Below are positions 33,477 through 41,240 of a stretch of 64,000 nucleotides of DNA, piece after piece (positions within the stretch are counted from its first letter, which is position 1; each line of letters begins with the position of its first letter). The notes below the pieces were generated by a model. The model saw only the letters and a list, made by a program, of their open reading frames with translations, did no database searches and was not told the DNA's origin. Source of the DNA: Phytopseudomonas flavescens (GTDB taxonomy: Bacteria > Pseudomonadota > Gammaproteobacteria > Pseudomonadales > Pseudomonadaceae); the NCBI RefSeq assembly GCF_900100535.1, contig NZ_FNDG01000016.1:1-64000 (forward strand). The letters are read 5' to 3'. A program made the position numbers and the translations under genes.

Positions 33477-34327
33477 AGCGCAACTCGCAATGGTGGATGT
33501 TCGGTGGGCAGCCCGAGCGGCGTCAGGCGTGGTAGCTCGCGGCCTTCTTCATGGCGCAGCAGCTCCAGGCAGTGGCGCTTGAGCTGCACGAATTCCGGGC
33601 TGGTCAACAGGCCCGCATGCCGCGGACGGCGGAAGTCCAGGCGCAGGTCTTCGATGAAGCGTCCCGGCCGCGGACTCATCACCAGAATGCGATCGGCCAG
33701 GAACAAGGCTTCGTCGATATCGTGGGTGACGAACACCACGGTGGTGCGCACCCTGCCCCAGATATCCAGCAGCAACTCCTGCATCTTGCTGCGGGTCTGC
33801 GCGTCCAGCGCGCCGAAGGGTTCGTCCATCAGCAACAGGCGTGGACGGTTGATCAGTACCCGGGCGATCTCGGCGCGCTGCTGCATGCCGCCGGAGAGCT
33901 GATTGGGCCAGCGCGAAGCGAAGTCCTGCAGGCCGACCAGGTTGAGAAAGTCACGCGCCCGCTGCTGCCGTTCAGCCTTGCCGATGCCCTGCATCTTCAG
34001 GCCGAAGGCGACGTTGTCGAGCACGCTGCGCCAGGGCAGCAGGGTGTGATGCTGGAACACCATGCCGCGCTGCGGTGACGGGCCATCCACCGCCTGGTCG
34101 TCGACTCGCAAGCTACCGGCGCTGGGCGTCAGGTGCCCGGCCAGGGCGCCGAGCAAGGTCGACTTGCCGCAGCCGGAGGGGCCAAGAATGCACACGAATT
34201 CGCCAGCGGCGATGGAGAAGTCCAGCGCCTGCACGGCTTCGAACGCCTGCGCGCCCTCGCCGAGGCGGATGGTCAGTTTCTCGATATCGATGCGTCCGGC
34301 CGACAGGTCGGTTTCATGAATGCTCAT
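33473..34327 (-). CDS. ABC transporter ATPase, SsuB/TauB-type
   Basis: The 284-residue ATPase has Walker A GPSGCGKSTLL, signature QLSGGMQQRAEIARVL, Walker B LLLMDEPFGALD and VTHDIDEALFLADRI, typical of nitrate/sulfonate/taurine importers. The C terminus is extended by about 40 residues. Start and stop overlap the permease and HEAT genes. The likely cargo is a sulfonate or other small anion. Confidence 0.92.
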   Translation of the reverse strand: MSIHETDLSAGRIDIEKLTIRLGEGAQAFEAVQALDFSIAAGEFVCILGPSGCGKSTLLGALAGHLTPSAGSLRVDDQAVDGPSPQRGMVFQHHTLLPWRSVLDNVAFGLKMQGIGKAERQQRARDFLNLVGLQDFASRWPNQLSGGMQQRAEIARVLINRPRLLLMDEPFGALDAQTRSKMQELLLDIWGRVRTTVVFVTHDIDEALFLADRILVMSPRPGRFIEDLRLDFRRPRHAGLLTSPEFVQLKRHCLELLRHEEGRELPRLTPLGLPTEHPPLRVAL

Positions 34328-35109
34328 CAGCGACGCCCTCCGCTGCGATACCAGGGCGTCAGCAGGCTGCCGAGGCGTTTGACCAGCAGGCTGCTGCCCA
34401 TGCCGAGCAGGCCGATCAGCAGCATGCCGACGATGATGTCCGGGTAATTCTGGATGGTGTACGACTCCCAGGTGTAATAGCCGATGCCGAACTGCCCGGA
34501 GATCATTTCCGCGGTGACCAGGCAGAACCAGGAGGTACCCATGCCGATCGCCAGGCCGGTGACGATGCTCGGTGCAGACCCCGGGAGGATCACCTCGCGA
34601 AGGATCGCCAGGCGCCCTGCACCAAGGCTGCGGGCCGACGCGATCAAGCGGGCATCGACGCCCTCCACCCCGTGCACGGTGTTGAGCAGCACCGGAAACA
34701 GCGCACCGGTGAAGGTGATGAAGATCATCGACAGTTCCGACGAGGGAAACATCAGGATCGCCAGGGGAATCCAGGCCACGGCAGGAATCGGCCGCAGCAC
34801 CTCCAGCGGCGGCAGCAGGCTGTCTTCGGCCCAGCGGGAACGGCCGATGGCGATGCCCAGGGCGACGCCCAGCAGCGCTGCGATCAGGTAGCCGCTGAAT
34901 ACCCGGCCCAGGCTGGCACCCACGTGATCCCAGAGTCTGCTGGATTCGATCAGCGCGATGGCTGCATCGACCACCGACTCGGGCGTGGGCACGTAGATGA
35001 AGGTGAGCAGCCCCAGATCCAGGTGCGAGGTGGTCGCCACCTGCCAGAACAGCAGGCAGAACGCCAACGACGCCAGGCGCAACGGCCAACGGTGCAGAGA
35101 AGTCATCAT
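34327..35109 (-). CDS. ABC transporter permease, SsuC/TauC-type
   Basis: A 260-residue permease with about six membrane spans and the EAA-like loop ARSLGAGRLAILREVILPGSAPSIVTGLAIGMG. LRPIPAVAWIPLAI is also typical of sulfonate/nitrate permeases. It stands 50 bases after the binding-protein gene and overlaps the ATPase start by one base. Confidence 0.92.
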   Translation of the reverse strand: MMTSLHRWPLRLASLAFCLLFWQVATTSHLDLGLLTFIYVPTPESVVDAAIALIESSRLWDHVGASLGRVFSGYLIAALLGVALGIAIGRSRWAEDSLLPPLEVLRPIPAVAWIPLAILMFPSSELSMIFITFTGALFPVLLNTVHGVEGVDARLIASARSLGAGRLAILREVILPGSAPSIVTGLAIGMGTSWFCLVTAEMISGQFGIGYYTWESYTIQNYPDIIVGMLLIGLLGMGSSLLVKRLGSLLTPWYRSGGRR

Positions 35110-35159
35110 CAGGCTCCAGTAAGGTGCTGCGCCACGGGAGGCGTGGCGCAGCGGGCCGA

Positions 35160-36578
35160 TCAGCGTGCGGCTACCTGGCGCTGGTTGGCGCTGCCGAAGT
35201 CCAGCGCCTCACCACCGTGAGCCTTGGCATAGGCCTGGGCCTGATCCTTGAGCAGGAAGGCGCTGAGTTCACCCTTGCCGTTACGCACGAACCAGGCCTG
35301 GTTGGCCAGCAGCTTGATGCCGCTGTCGCTGGCCTGGGCATAGATGGCACGGATGTCCTTGCCCTCCTCCTCGAGCTGCGCCAGCGCCTTGAAGGCCGCT
35401 TCCGGTGAGGCGTAGTGGCGTACCTTGCTTTCACCACGCACCCAGATCTGCGCCACGCGCTTGAAGTCGGTGATTGGCTGGCCGGTAACCGCGTCCTTGG
35501 CCGCTAGCGGCAATTGCGCGTAATTGGCCAGTGCTTTCGCGTAATCGCGACCGTCTGCCTCGAAGGCGGCCTTGATGTACTGGTCGTCGACGAACTGCTC
35601 GACGTTCAGCCCACGGTCGGTCTTCTTCAGCAGCTTGAGGGTGTCGATGGAGGTGGTGACGGCCTGGCGGTACTCGGGCTTCCAGGTCAGGTCACGGGTC
35701 TGCAACCCGAGCGGGCCGTGGAACAGATAATTCACCTCGGCCTCGATACCGGTGACCTTCTCGATCAGCTCGCTGTACTTCTCCGGCTCGGCAGCGAACA
35801 GGCGGTCCGCTTCCAGGCCGGCGCGCAGGTAGGCGGTGACCACTTCCGGGTACTTCCTGGCGTAGTCGGCATCCACCAGCGCACCATGGAAGGTGGGCGC
35901 GTCCGCCTGGGAGCCGTCGTAGATCTTGCGCGCGAAGCCACGGTTGGGGAACAGTTCGGCGAACGGCACGAAGTCGGCGTGGGCCTCGATGCGGTTGCTG
36001 CGCAGCGCCGAGCCGGCAATTTCCGGGGCCTGGGCGATGATGCGCACGTCCTTCTGCGGGTCCCAGCCCTGGGCAGCGACGGCACGCAGCAGCATGCCGT
36101 GGGCGGTGGACGCGAACGGCACGGAAATGGTCTTGCCCTTCAGTTCGGCCAGCGATTGCACGCTGGACGCCGCCGGCACCACGATGCCGTTGCCACTGCC
36201 CTTGGTACTGCCCGACAACACGGTGATGAACAGGCTCTGCTTGCCGGCATCGCGGTGGGCCACGCCGTTGAACGAACCGGGGAAGTCAGCCATGGCGCCG
36301 AAATCGAGCTTGCCGGCGACCATTTCGTTGGTCAGCGGCGCGCCGCTGGTGAAGTTCTTCCACTCCACTTCGTACTTGGCGTCCTTGTACTTGCCATCGC
36401 GCGGCAGGTATTTGTCGAGCAGGCCGAGCTCGCGGATCAGCAACCCGCCGGTGGCGCAGTTGATGGTGGTGTCCTGGGTGCCGATGGCGATGCGAATCGG
36501 CTCTTGGTTGGATTGCGCCTGAGCATTGATGCTGCCGATGGCCAGCGCAAGGCCGACCAGAGTGGTACGCAAGTGCAT
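35160..36578 (-). CDS. ABC transporter substrate-binding protein with extra C-terminal NosL-like domain
   Basis: The 472-residue protein has a signal peptide (LVGLALAIGSINAQAQ) and an SsuA/TauA-type binding fold: LDFGAMADFPGSFNG, LKGKTISVPFASTAHGML and a tail near FVDDQYIKAAFEADG. It is about 130 residues longer than ordinary SsuA. The last 80 residues (LLANQAWFVRNGKGELSAFL, then KDQAQAYAKAHGGEALDFG) resemble NosL, a copper/accessory protein domain. The extension may bind a cofactor or a second partner. The start MHLRTTLVG was preferred over an ATG seven codons upstream. Confidence 0.82.
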   Translation of the reverse strand: MHLRTTLVGLALAIGSINAQAQSNQEPIRIAIGTQDTTINCATGGLLIRELGLLDKYLPRDGKYKDAKYEVEWKNFTSGAPLTNEMVAGKLDFGAMADFPGSFNGVAHRDAGKQSLFITVLSGSTKGSGNGIVVPAASSVQSLAELKGKTISVPFASTAHGMLLRAVAAQGWDPQKDVRIIAQAPEIAGSALRSNRIEAHADFVPFAELFPNRGFARKIYDGSQADAPTFHGALVDADYARKYPEVVTAYLRAGLEADRLFAAEPEKYSELIEKVTGIEAEVNYLFHGPLGLQTRDLTWKPEYRQAVTTSIDTLKLLKKTDRGLNVEQFVDDQYIKAAFEADGRDYAKALANYAQLPLAAKDAVTGQPITDFKRVAQIWVRGESKVRHYASPEAAFKALAQLEEEGKDIRAIYAQASDSGIKLLANQAWFVRNGKGELSAFLLKDQAQAYAKAHGGEALDFGSANQRQVAAR

Positions 36579-36709
36579 GGGTGTCTCCCCTCGAATCAAT
36601 AGGTGTTGGAATCGTCTCCGCCATCGGGTCGAGGGTGGGAAACGAGGGGTGTGGCATCGGGCGTCCGGTGGTTGGCCGGATGGCGTGTCGCTTTTTATAA
36701 GAGGTTGTC

Positions 36710-36749
36710 GGTGGATAAGCTTCGCGTTGGCTGCGCGCCCCGATCCACC
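36710..36749. repeat. Palindromic repeat, family A (GGTGGAT...ATCCACC)
   Basis: GGTGGAT at one end and ATCCACC at the other flank a GC-rich stretch with internal complementarity (AAGCTTCGCG...). It lies in the gap between the ferredoxin and binding-protein genes. A related hairpin is at 43891-43915. Confidence 0.55.
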
Positions 36750-36770
36750 CTACGTGGTGGTTGCGTGTCG

Positions 36771-36803
36771 GTAGCCTGGGTGGAGCGCAGCGATACCCGG
36801 GTT
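36771..36803 (+). repeat. REP-like repeat, family B copy 3
   Basis: GTAGCCTGGGTGGAGCGCAG followed by CGATACCCGGGTT is a diverged copy of the elements at 11978 and 16229. The ends CCTGGGT/ACCCGGG can pair. It lies 10 bases before the ferredoxin stop codon on the opposite strand. Confidence 0.6.
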
Positions 36804-36813
36804 GAGCGGCGGC

Positions 36814-37059
36814 TCAACGCAGCAGGTAGGGAATCTCGACGCGCACCGCGTCGGTCGGGCAATCCTTCTCGCAGGGCATGCAATACCAGCACTCGTCGAA
36901 GGCCATGTAGGCCTTCTGGGTCGCCGGGTTGATCGCCAGCAGGTCCATGGGGCAGACGTCGACGCACACGGTGCAGCCCTTGTGGGCGATGCACTTGTCT
37001 TCGTCGATGGTCACGGGCGCATTGCTGCGAAACAGGATTTCCTGGGGCTGGAAGGCCAT
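36814..37059 (-). CDS. AprB-like two-[4Fe-4S] ferredoxin
   Basis: The 81-residue protein has two cysteine clusters: Cys23, 29, 32, 36 (CIAHKGCTVCVDVCP) and Cys57, 60, 63, 67 (CWYCMPCEKDCP). The Trp after the first Cys of cluster two and the first-cluster insertion are as in the beta subunit of adenylylsulfate reductase (AprB). It follows the flavoprotein by 54 bases and is its likely electron partner. The start MAFQPQEILF was chosen because the upstream His-rich extension is not family-like. Confidence 0.88.
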   Translation of the reverse strand: MAFQPQEILFRSNAPVTIDEDKCIAHKGCTVCVDVCPMDLLAINPATQKAYMAFDECWYCMPCEKDCPTDAVRVEIPYLLR

Positions 37060-37113
37060 ATCACGGTGTCCTCGGAGCCTGTGGCTCTCGTTATGGTGGT
37101 GCACGCTGTCTGA

Positions 37114-38844
37114 TCAGGCCGCTTCGGTCTTTACCCGCAAGCGGTTGTAGGCCTGCTGCTCTTCATCGTCCAGGGGGATCAGGTAGGGCTCGACCGGCTT
37201 CTTGAAGCTGACCATCTGGCCGTGTTCGTCCTTTTTCAGGTGGCAGTGCACGAACCATTCGGCGTCATTGCGCTGTGGGTGATCGACCCGGTGGTGGTAC
37301 AGGCCCCAGCGGCTTTCCTGGCGAAACAGCGAGGCGCGGGCGGCCATCTCGGCGCAGTCGCGAATCACGCTGACTTCCATGGCGCGCATCAACTCGTGGG
37401 CGTTGCTGGCCTTCAGCTCGCCCAGATCCGCTTCGATGGCAGCGAAGCGCTGCAGGCCGATCTCCATCTTCCTGGTGACCTTGGGCGGCTGCAGGTAATC
37501 GTTTACGAAGCGGCGCAGCTTGTACTCCACCTGCGCCGGCGGCAGGCCGTGCTCGCGGTTCAGCGGCGCATAGACCCGCGCCCGCTCGGCGTCGATCTGC
37601 GCCTGATCCAGTGCGCTGTAGTCGCGCTCGGCGACGAAGTCGGCAGCGTTGTTGCCCGCGAACCAGCCGTAGGTGAAGGCGCCGAGCATGTAGTTGTGCG
37701 GCACCGCCGCCATGTCTCCGGCCGAATACAGGCCCTTGACCGAGGTTTCCGCCCGCTCGTTGACCCACACGCCGGAAGCGCTGTGGCCACTGCAGAAGCC
37801 GATCTCGGAGATGTGCATCTCGACCATGCTGGAGCGGTAGTCGGTACCACGCCCGGCATGGAACTGAGCACGGCTGGGGCGCTCGTTGCTGTGCAGGATG
37901 TCCTCGATGTTCTGGATGGTTTCCTCGGCCAGGTGATCGAGTTTGAGGAACACCGGGCCGTTGCCGCCTTCGAGCTCCTGATGGAACTCCCACATCATCT
38001 GGCCGCTCCAGTAGTCGCACTCGATGAAGCGCTCGCCCTTGTTGTTGGCGGTATAGCCACCCAGCGGGCCGGTCACGTAGGCGCAGGCCGGGCCGTTGTA
38101 ATCCTTGATCAGCGGGTTGATCTGGAAGCATTCCAGATTGGCCAGCTCGGCACCGGCGTGATAGGCCATGGCGTAACCGTCGCCGGCATTGGTCGGGTTC
38201 TCGTAGGTGCCCATCAGGTAACCCGAAGCCGGTAGCCCGAGCCGCCCGGCCGCACCGCAGCAGAGAATCACCGCCTTGGCCTTGATCACGTGGAAATCGG
38301 CGGTGCGGCAGTCGAAACCCATCAGGCCGTTGACTGCGCCGTCGGCATCGGTCAGCAGGCGTGTGGCCACCAGGCGATTGGTAATTTCCACCCGGGCGCG
38401 CTTGAGCTGGCGATACAGCACCTTCTTGATGTCGTGCCCTTCGGGCATCGGCAACACGTAGGCGCCCATGTGATGCACCTTCTTCACCGCGTAGTCGCCG
38501 GTTTCATCCTTCTCGAACTTCACGCCCCAGCGGTCGAGCTGCTCGATGGTCTGGAAACTGTGGGTGGCATAGGCGTACACGGCGGCCTGATTGACGATGC
38601 CGTCATTGGCCACGGTGATTTCCTTGGTGTACTGCTCGGGCGTGGCGTGGCCGGGCACGATGGCGTTGTTGAGGCCATCCATGCCCATGCTGATCGCCCC
38701 GCTGCGCTTGACGTTGGCCTTGTCGACCAGCAGCACGCGCAACGCCTTGTTGCGTTCCTTGGCCTTGATCGCGGCCATGGGGCCGGCGGTTCCACCGCCG
38801 ATGATGACGATGTCGTATTCCTGTTCCAGGGTAACGATGCTCAT
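37114..38844 (-). CDS. AprA/FrdA-like flavoprotein (FAD-dependent reductase)
   Basis: The 576-residue protein has an N-terminal FAD-binding motif (IIGGGTAGPMAAIKA, Gly16-Gly21), VDKANVKRSGAISMGMDGLNN, a mid domain with GERFIECDYWSGQMM, the FAD motif VKGLYSAGDMA and the C-terminal RQESRWGLYHHRVDHPQRND segment. It belongs to the adenylylsulfate reductase alpha/fumarate reductase group. With the AprB-like ferredoxin it suggests an APS-reductase-like or related sulfur redox activity, not proven. Its start overlaps the GntR regulator stop by four bases. Confidence 0.85.
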   Translation of the reverse strand: MSIVTLEQEYDIVIIGGGTAGPMAAIKAKERNKALRVLLVDKANVKRSGAISMGMDGLNNAIVPGHATPEQYTKEITVANDGIVNQAAVYAYATHSFQTIEQLDRWGVKFEKDETGDYAVKKVHHMGAYVLPMPEGHDIKKVLYRQLKRARVEITNRLVATRLLTDADGAVNGLMGFDCRTADFHVIKAKAVILCCGAAGRLGLPASGYLMGTYENPTNAGDGYAMAYHAGAELANLECFQINPLIKDYNGPACAYVTGPLGGYTANNKGERFIECDYWSGQMMWEFHQELEGGNGPVFLKLDHLAEETIQNIEDILHSNERPSRAQFHAGRGTDYRSSMVEMHISEIGFCSGHSASGVWVNERAETSVKGLYSAGDMAAVPHNYMLGAFTYGWFAGNNAADFVAERDYSALDQAQIDAERARVYAPLNREHGLPPAQVEYKLRRFVNDYLQPPKVTRKMEIGLQRFAAIEADLGELKASNAHELMRAMEVSVIRDCAEMAARASLFRQESRWGLYHHRVDHPQRNDAEWFVHCHLKKDEHGQMVSFKKPVEPYLIPLDDEEQQAYNRLRVKTEAA

Positions 38845-39590
38845 GGCTGCTCGCCCTTCTGTCGGTCGATGCGCAGGCGATACTGGAAGGCATCGCCACG
38901 GTAATAGAGGTGTTCGAAATCCAGCGGTGTGCCGTCGGCGGTGTGGGTCAGGCGCTCGATGCGCATGATCGGCGAGCCCTCCTCCACGGCCAGTGCCTGG
39001 GTCAGGTCGCTGTCGGCAAGCACGGCGTCGATGGCCAGATCCGCATGGCCCAGGGCGATGCCACAGTCGTTTTCGAGGATCAGAAAGATGTCCCGCGTGA
39101 CCAGATCGGCTTTCTCCAGCTTCTCGCCCGCGGCGTGGGGCAGCCAGGTGATTTCCAGGGAAATCGGCTCGCGGTTGATCAGCCGCACCCGGCGGATCTC
39201 CGTAACGCTGCTGCCCTCCGCCACCTGCAGGCGCTCGGCAACCAGCGCCGACGCCGGCACGTGGCGCAGGCTGCGCAGCTTGTTGAGCACCTCGTAGCCC
39301 ATCTGCTTCATCGACTCGCCCAGGCCCTGCAGGGTGCTGACGTTCTGGAACGCCTTGGGCTTGGCCACGAAGGTACCCTTGCCATGGATCTTGAAGATCA
39401 GCCCTTCCTTCTGCAGGTCACCCAGCGCCTGGCGTACGGTGATGCGGCTGACGCCGTAGGTCTGGCCCAGTTCGTTCTCCGACGGCATGCGGCTGTGCGG
39501 CGCATAGGTGCCATCGAGAATGCGCGAGCGCAGCAACTCCTTGAGCTGGCTGTACAGGGGAACGGGCGAAAGCGGTATGAGCTGAGGCAT
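38841..39590 (-). CDS. GntR/HutC-family transcriptional regulator
   Basis: The 249-residue regulator has a GntR winged helix (SQLKELLRSRILDGTYAPHSRMPSENELGQTYGVSRITVRQAL) and a UTRA/HutC ligand domain from about residue 95. It is the first gene of the flavoprotein-ferredoxin unit, and a matching dyad lies just upstream, so it probably controls itself and the following genes. Ligand unknown. Confidence 0.9.
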   Translation of the reverse strand: MPQLIPLSPVPLYSQLKELLRSRILDGTYAPHSRMPSENELGQTYGVSRITVRQALGDLQKEGLIFKIHGKGTFVAKPKAFQNVSTLQGLGESMKQMGYEVLNKLRSLRHVPASALVAERLQVAEGSSVTEIRRVRLINREPISLEITWLPHAAGEKLEKADLVTRDIFLILENDCGIALGHADLAIDAVLADSDLTQALAVEEGSPIMRIERLTHTADGTPLDFEHLYYRGDAFQYRLRIDRQKGEQP

Positions 39591-39608
39591 GTGAATCCTT
39601 TTTGATCA

Positions 39609-39624
39609 ACTTGTCATAACAAGT
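39609..39624. promoter_or_regulatory. Putative GntR operator upstream of the regulator
   Basis: The dyad ACTTGT-CATA-ACAAGT has perfect six-base arms and contains TTGT...ACAA as in HutC/GntR sites. It ends 18 bases before the GntR start. Confidence 0.6.
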
Positions 39625-39788
39625 AGTGGCGAGAAAATAGCGGATACTCGCAGTCGCTGGAAATATTGATATCGAATAAGCATATGGCTGGAAACCAGCG
39701 GGTTCGCCGACAACGCGGTACGCATAGGTGAGGCACGCCTGCTCCAACGAACAGGACGCTCAAAGCGTGAACCTGCTTCGGGTAGGTA

Positions 39789-40016
39789 TCAGGCTGGATC
39801 GCACTCCAGCGGCATGCCGCACGGTGCGAATCCGCAGAAGGCATCGACACTGCCGCCCCGCCCCTGATCCTCGGCACTGACCGGCTCCAGGGTGCGCAGC
39901 GCCTGCCGAGGTTGTCCGGCGTATCCATGCAGATCCACGGCCAGCGCCAGGACCACGCAAAGGCTGAGCAGCAGCCAGCCAGCTCGGGCCAGGGATCTAT
40001 CCTTCACGAGGGCCAT
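39789..40016 (-). CDS. Small hypothetical membrane-anchored protein with C-terminal Cys
   Basis: The 75-residue protein has one hydrophobic N-terminal segment (AGWLLLSLCVVLALAVDL) and a tail with three cysteines (FCGFAPCGMPLEC). It starts immediately after the YeeE-like gene stop and so is probably cotranscribed. I do not recognise the family; the Cys-rich tail facing the periplasm would suit sulfur or redox work. Confidence 0.55.
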   Translation of the reverse strand: MALVKDRSLARAGWLLLSLCVVLALAVDLHGYAGQPRQALRTLEPVSAEDQGRGGSVDAFCGFAPCGMPLECDPA

Positions 40017-41237
40017 TCAATTCTCCAGTCCGAACAGTCGACGGGCGCGCACGCCCGCAAGACTGCCCAGCAGCGCCAGCGCGAACCATATCCAGCCATG
40101 CAGGCTGCCGGAGGCGATGCCGCTGAACAGCGCACCGACATTGCAGCCGAACGCCAGCCTGGCACCGTAGCCCATCAGCAAACCACCGATCACTGCGGCC
40201 GCCAGGGACTTCAGCGGCACCCGCAGCACCGGCGCGAAACGCTTGCTGAGCCCCGCAGCCAGCAAAGCACCGAGAATCAGCCCGAAGTTGGTCACCGAGG
40301 TGGTTTCCGCCAGCACCGGTCCGGCCAATGCCTGGGCCGGCATCGACCAGGTCCAGTACTCCCAGTTGCCGACATCCAGCCCGAGCAGGGTCGCCAACTT
40401 CGCCCCCCACAGATTGAACGCGAAGGTCACCGACCAGGGCTGCCCGGAGAGCAACAGATTGCAAACACCGAGCACCGCCAGCGCCAGAGATGCCCAGGCC
40501 AACGGCCAGTGTCCGCGCCAGAACCGCTGGTGCCACGGGCTAGCTGCGCTCTCTTGGGCGGACCTGAAGATCGAGGCGACCTGCCGACGCCTGCGTACTT
40601 CCCAGGCACGCGCCAGCAGGCCGACAGCAGCCAGGGCCAGCCACTGCAAGGCGACTGCAGGCCACAGGCCAATCAGCTCCGCCGGCTGGATGACGCCGAT
40701 GCTGTATTGCGACGACCACCAGGGCAGATGAGCCGTGCCGATCAATGCACCGATGATGAAAAACACCAGGGTGACCAGCATCCGCGTGCTGCCGCCACCG
40801 ACGGTGAACAGCGTTCCCGAGGCGCACCCGCCACCCAGCTGCATGCCGAAACCGAACAGCAGTGCGCCGACGGCCAATGAAACACCGAGAGGCCCCAGGG
40901 CTCCGGTCAATGGCTGACCGAAAGCGTCCCCTCTTTCGAGCAACGGCATGATTACCGCGCAAGCCAGGGCGATGGACAGCATCTGTGCGCGGATACTGGC
41001 TGTACGCCCCTCGGTGATTGCCGCTCGCCAGCCACCGGCAAAGCTGAAACTGGCCTGGTACAGGACGAAGCCGAGGGCCACGCCCACCAGAGCCAGAAGC
41101 CCCTGGCGCAGATCGATGGCCAGGTAGCAGGTGATGGCCAGTAGCGCGATGCCCACGCCGGCAACCGCCACTACCGGTGCATCGATCACGGCAGCCGATC
41201 TAGAGGGCGACAGGCCGAACGTTTGGCTGGACGACAT
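40017..41237 (-). CDS. YeeE/YedE-family (TsuA-like) thiosulfate/sulfur transporter
   Basis: The 406-residue protein has many membrane spans and the conserved Cys motifs GGGCASGTLF (Cys138) and FGCNVGALFSG (Cys365), which line the thiosulfate path in TsuA. A further Cys is at ITCYLAIDL. It lies 3 bases after the multi-rhodanese gene, a common partnership for sulfane sulfur uptake and transfer. Confidence 0.9.
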   Translation of the reverse strand: MSSSQTFGLSPSRSAAVIDAPVVAVAGVGIALLAITCYLAIDLRQGLLALVGVALGFVLYQASFSFAGGWRAAITEGRTASIRAQMLSIALACAVIMPLLERGDAFGQPLTGALGPLGVSLAVGALLFGFGMQLGGGCASGTLFTVGGGSTRMLVTLVFFIIGALIGTAHLPWWSSQYSIGVIQPAELIGLWPAVALQWLALAAVGLLARAWEVRRRRQVASIFRSAQESAASPWHQRFWRGHWPLAWASLALAVLGVCNLLLSGQPWSVTFAFNLWGAKLATLLGLDVGNWEYWTWSMPAQALAGPVLAETTSVTNFGLILGALLAAGLSKRFAPVLRVPLKSLAAAVIGGLLMGYGARLAFGCNVGALFSGIASGSLHGWIWFALALLGSLAGVRARRLFGLEN

Positions 41238-41240
41238 GGA

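Noticed and set aside
35514..36602. 362-codon plus-strand frame opposite the substrate-binding protein
   Set aside because: Antisense shadow of a gene with signal peptide and binding-protein motifs.
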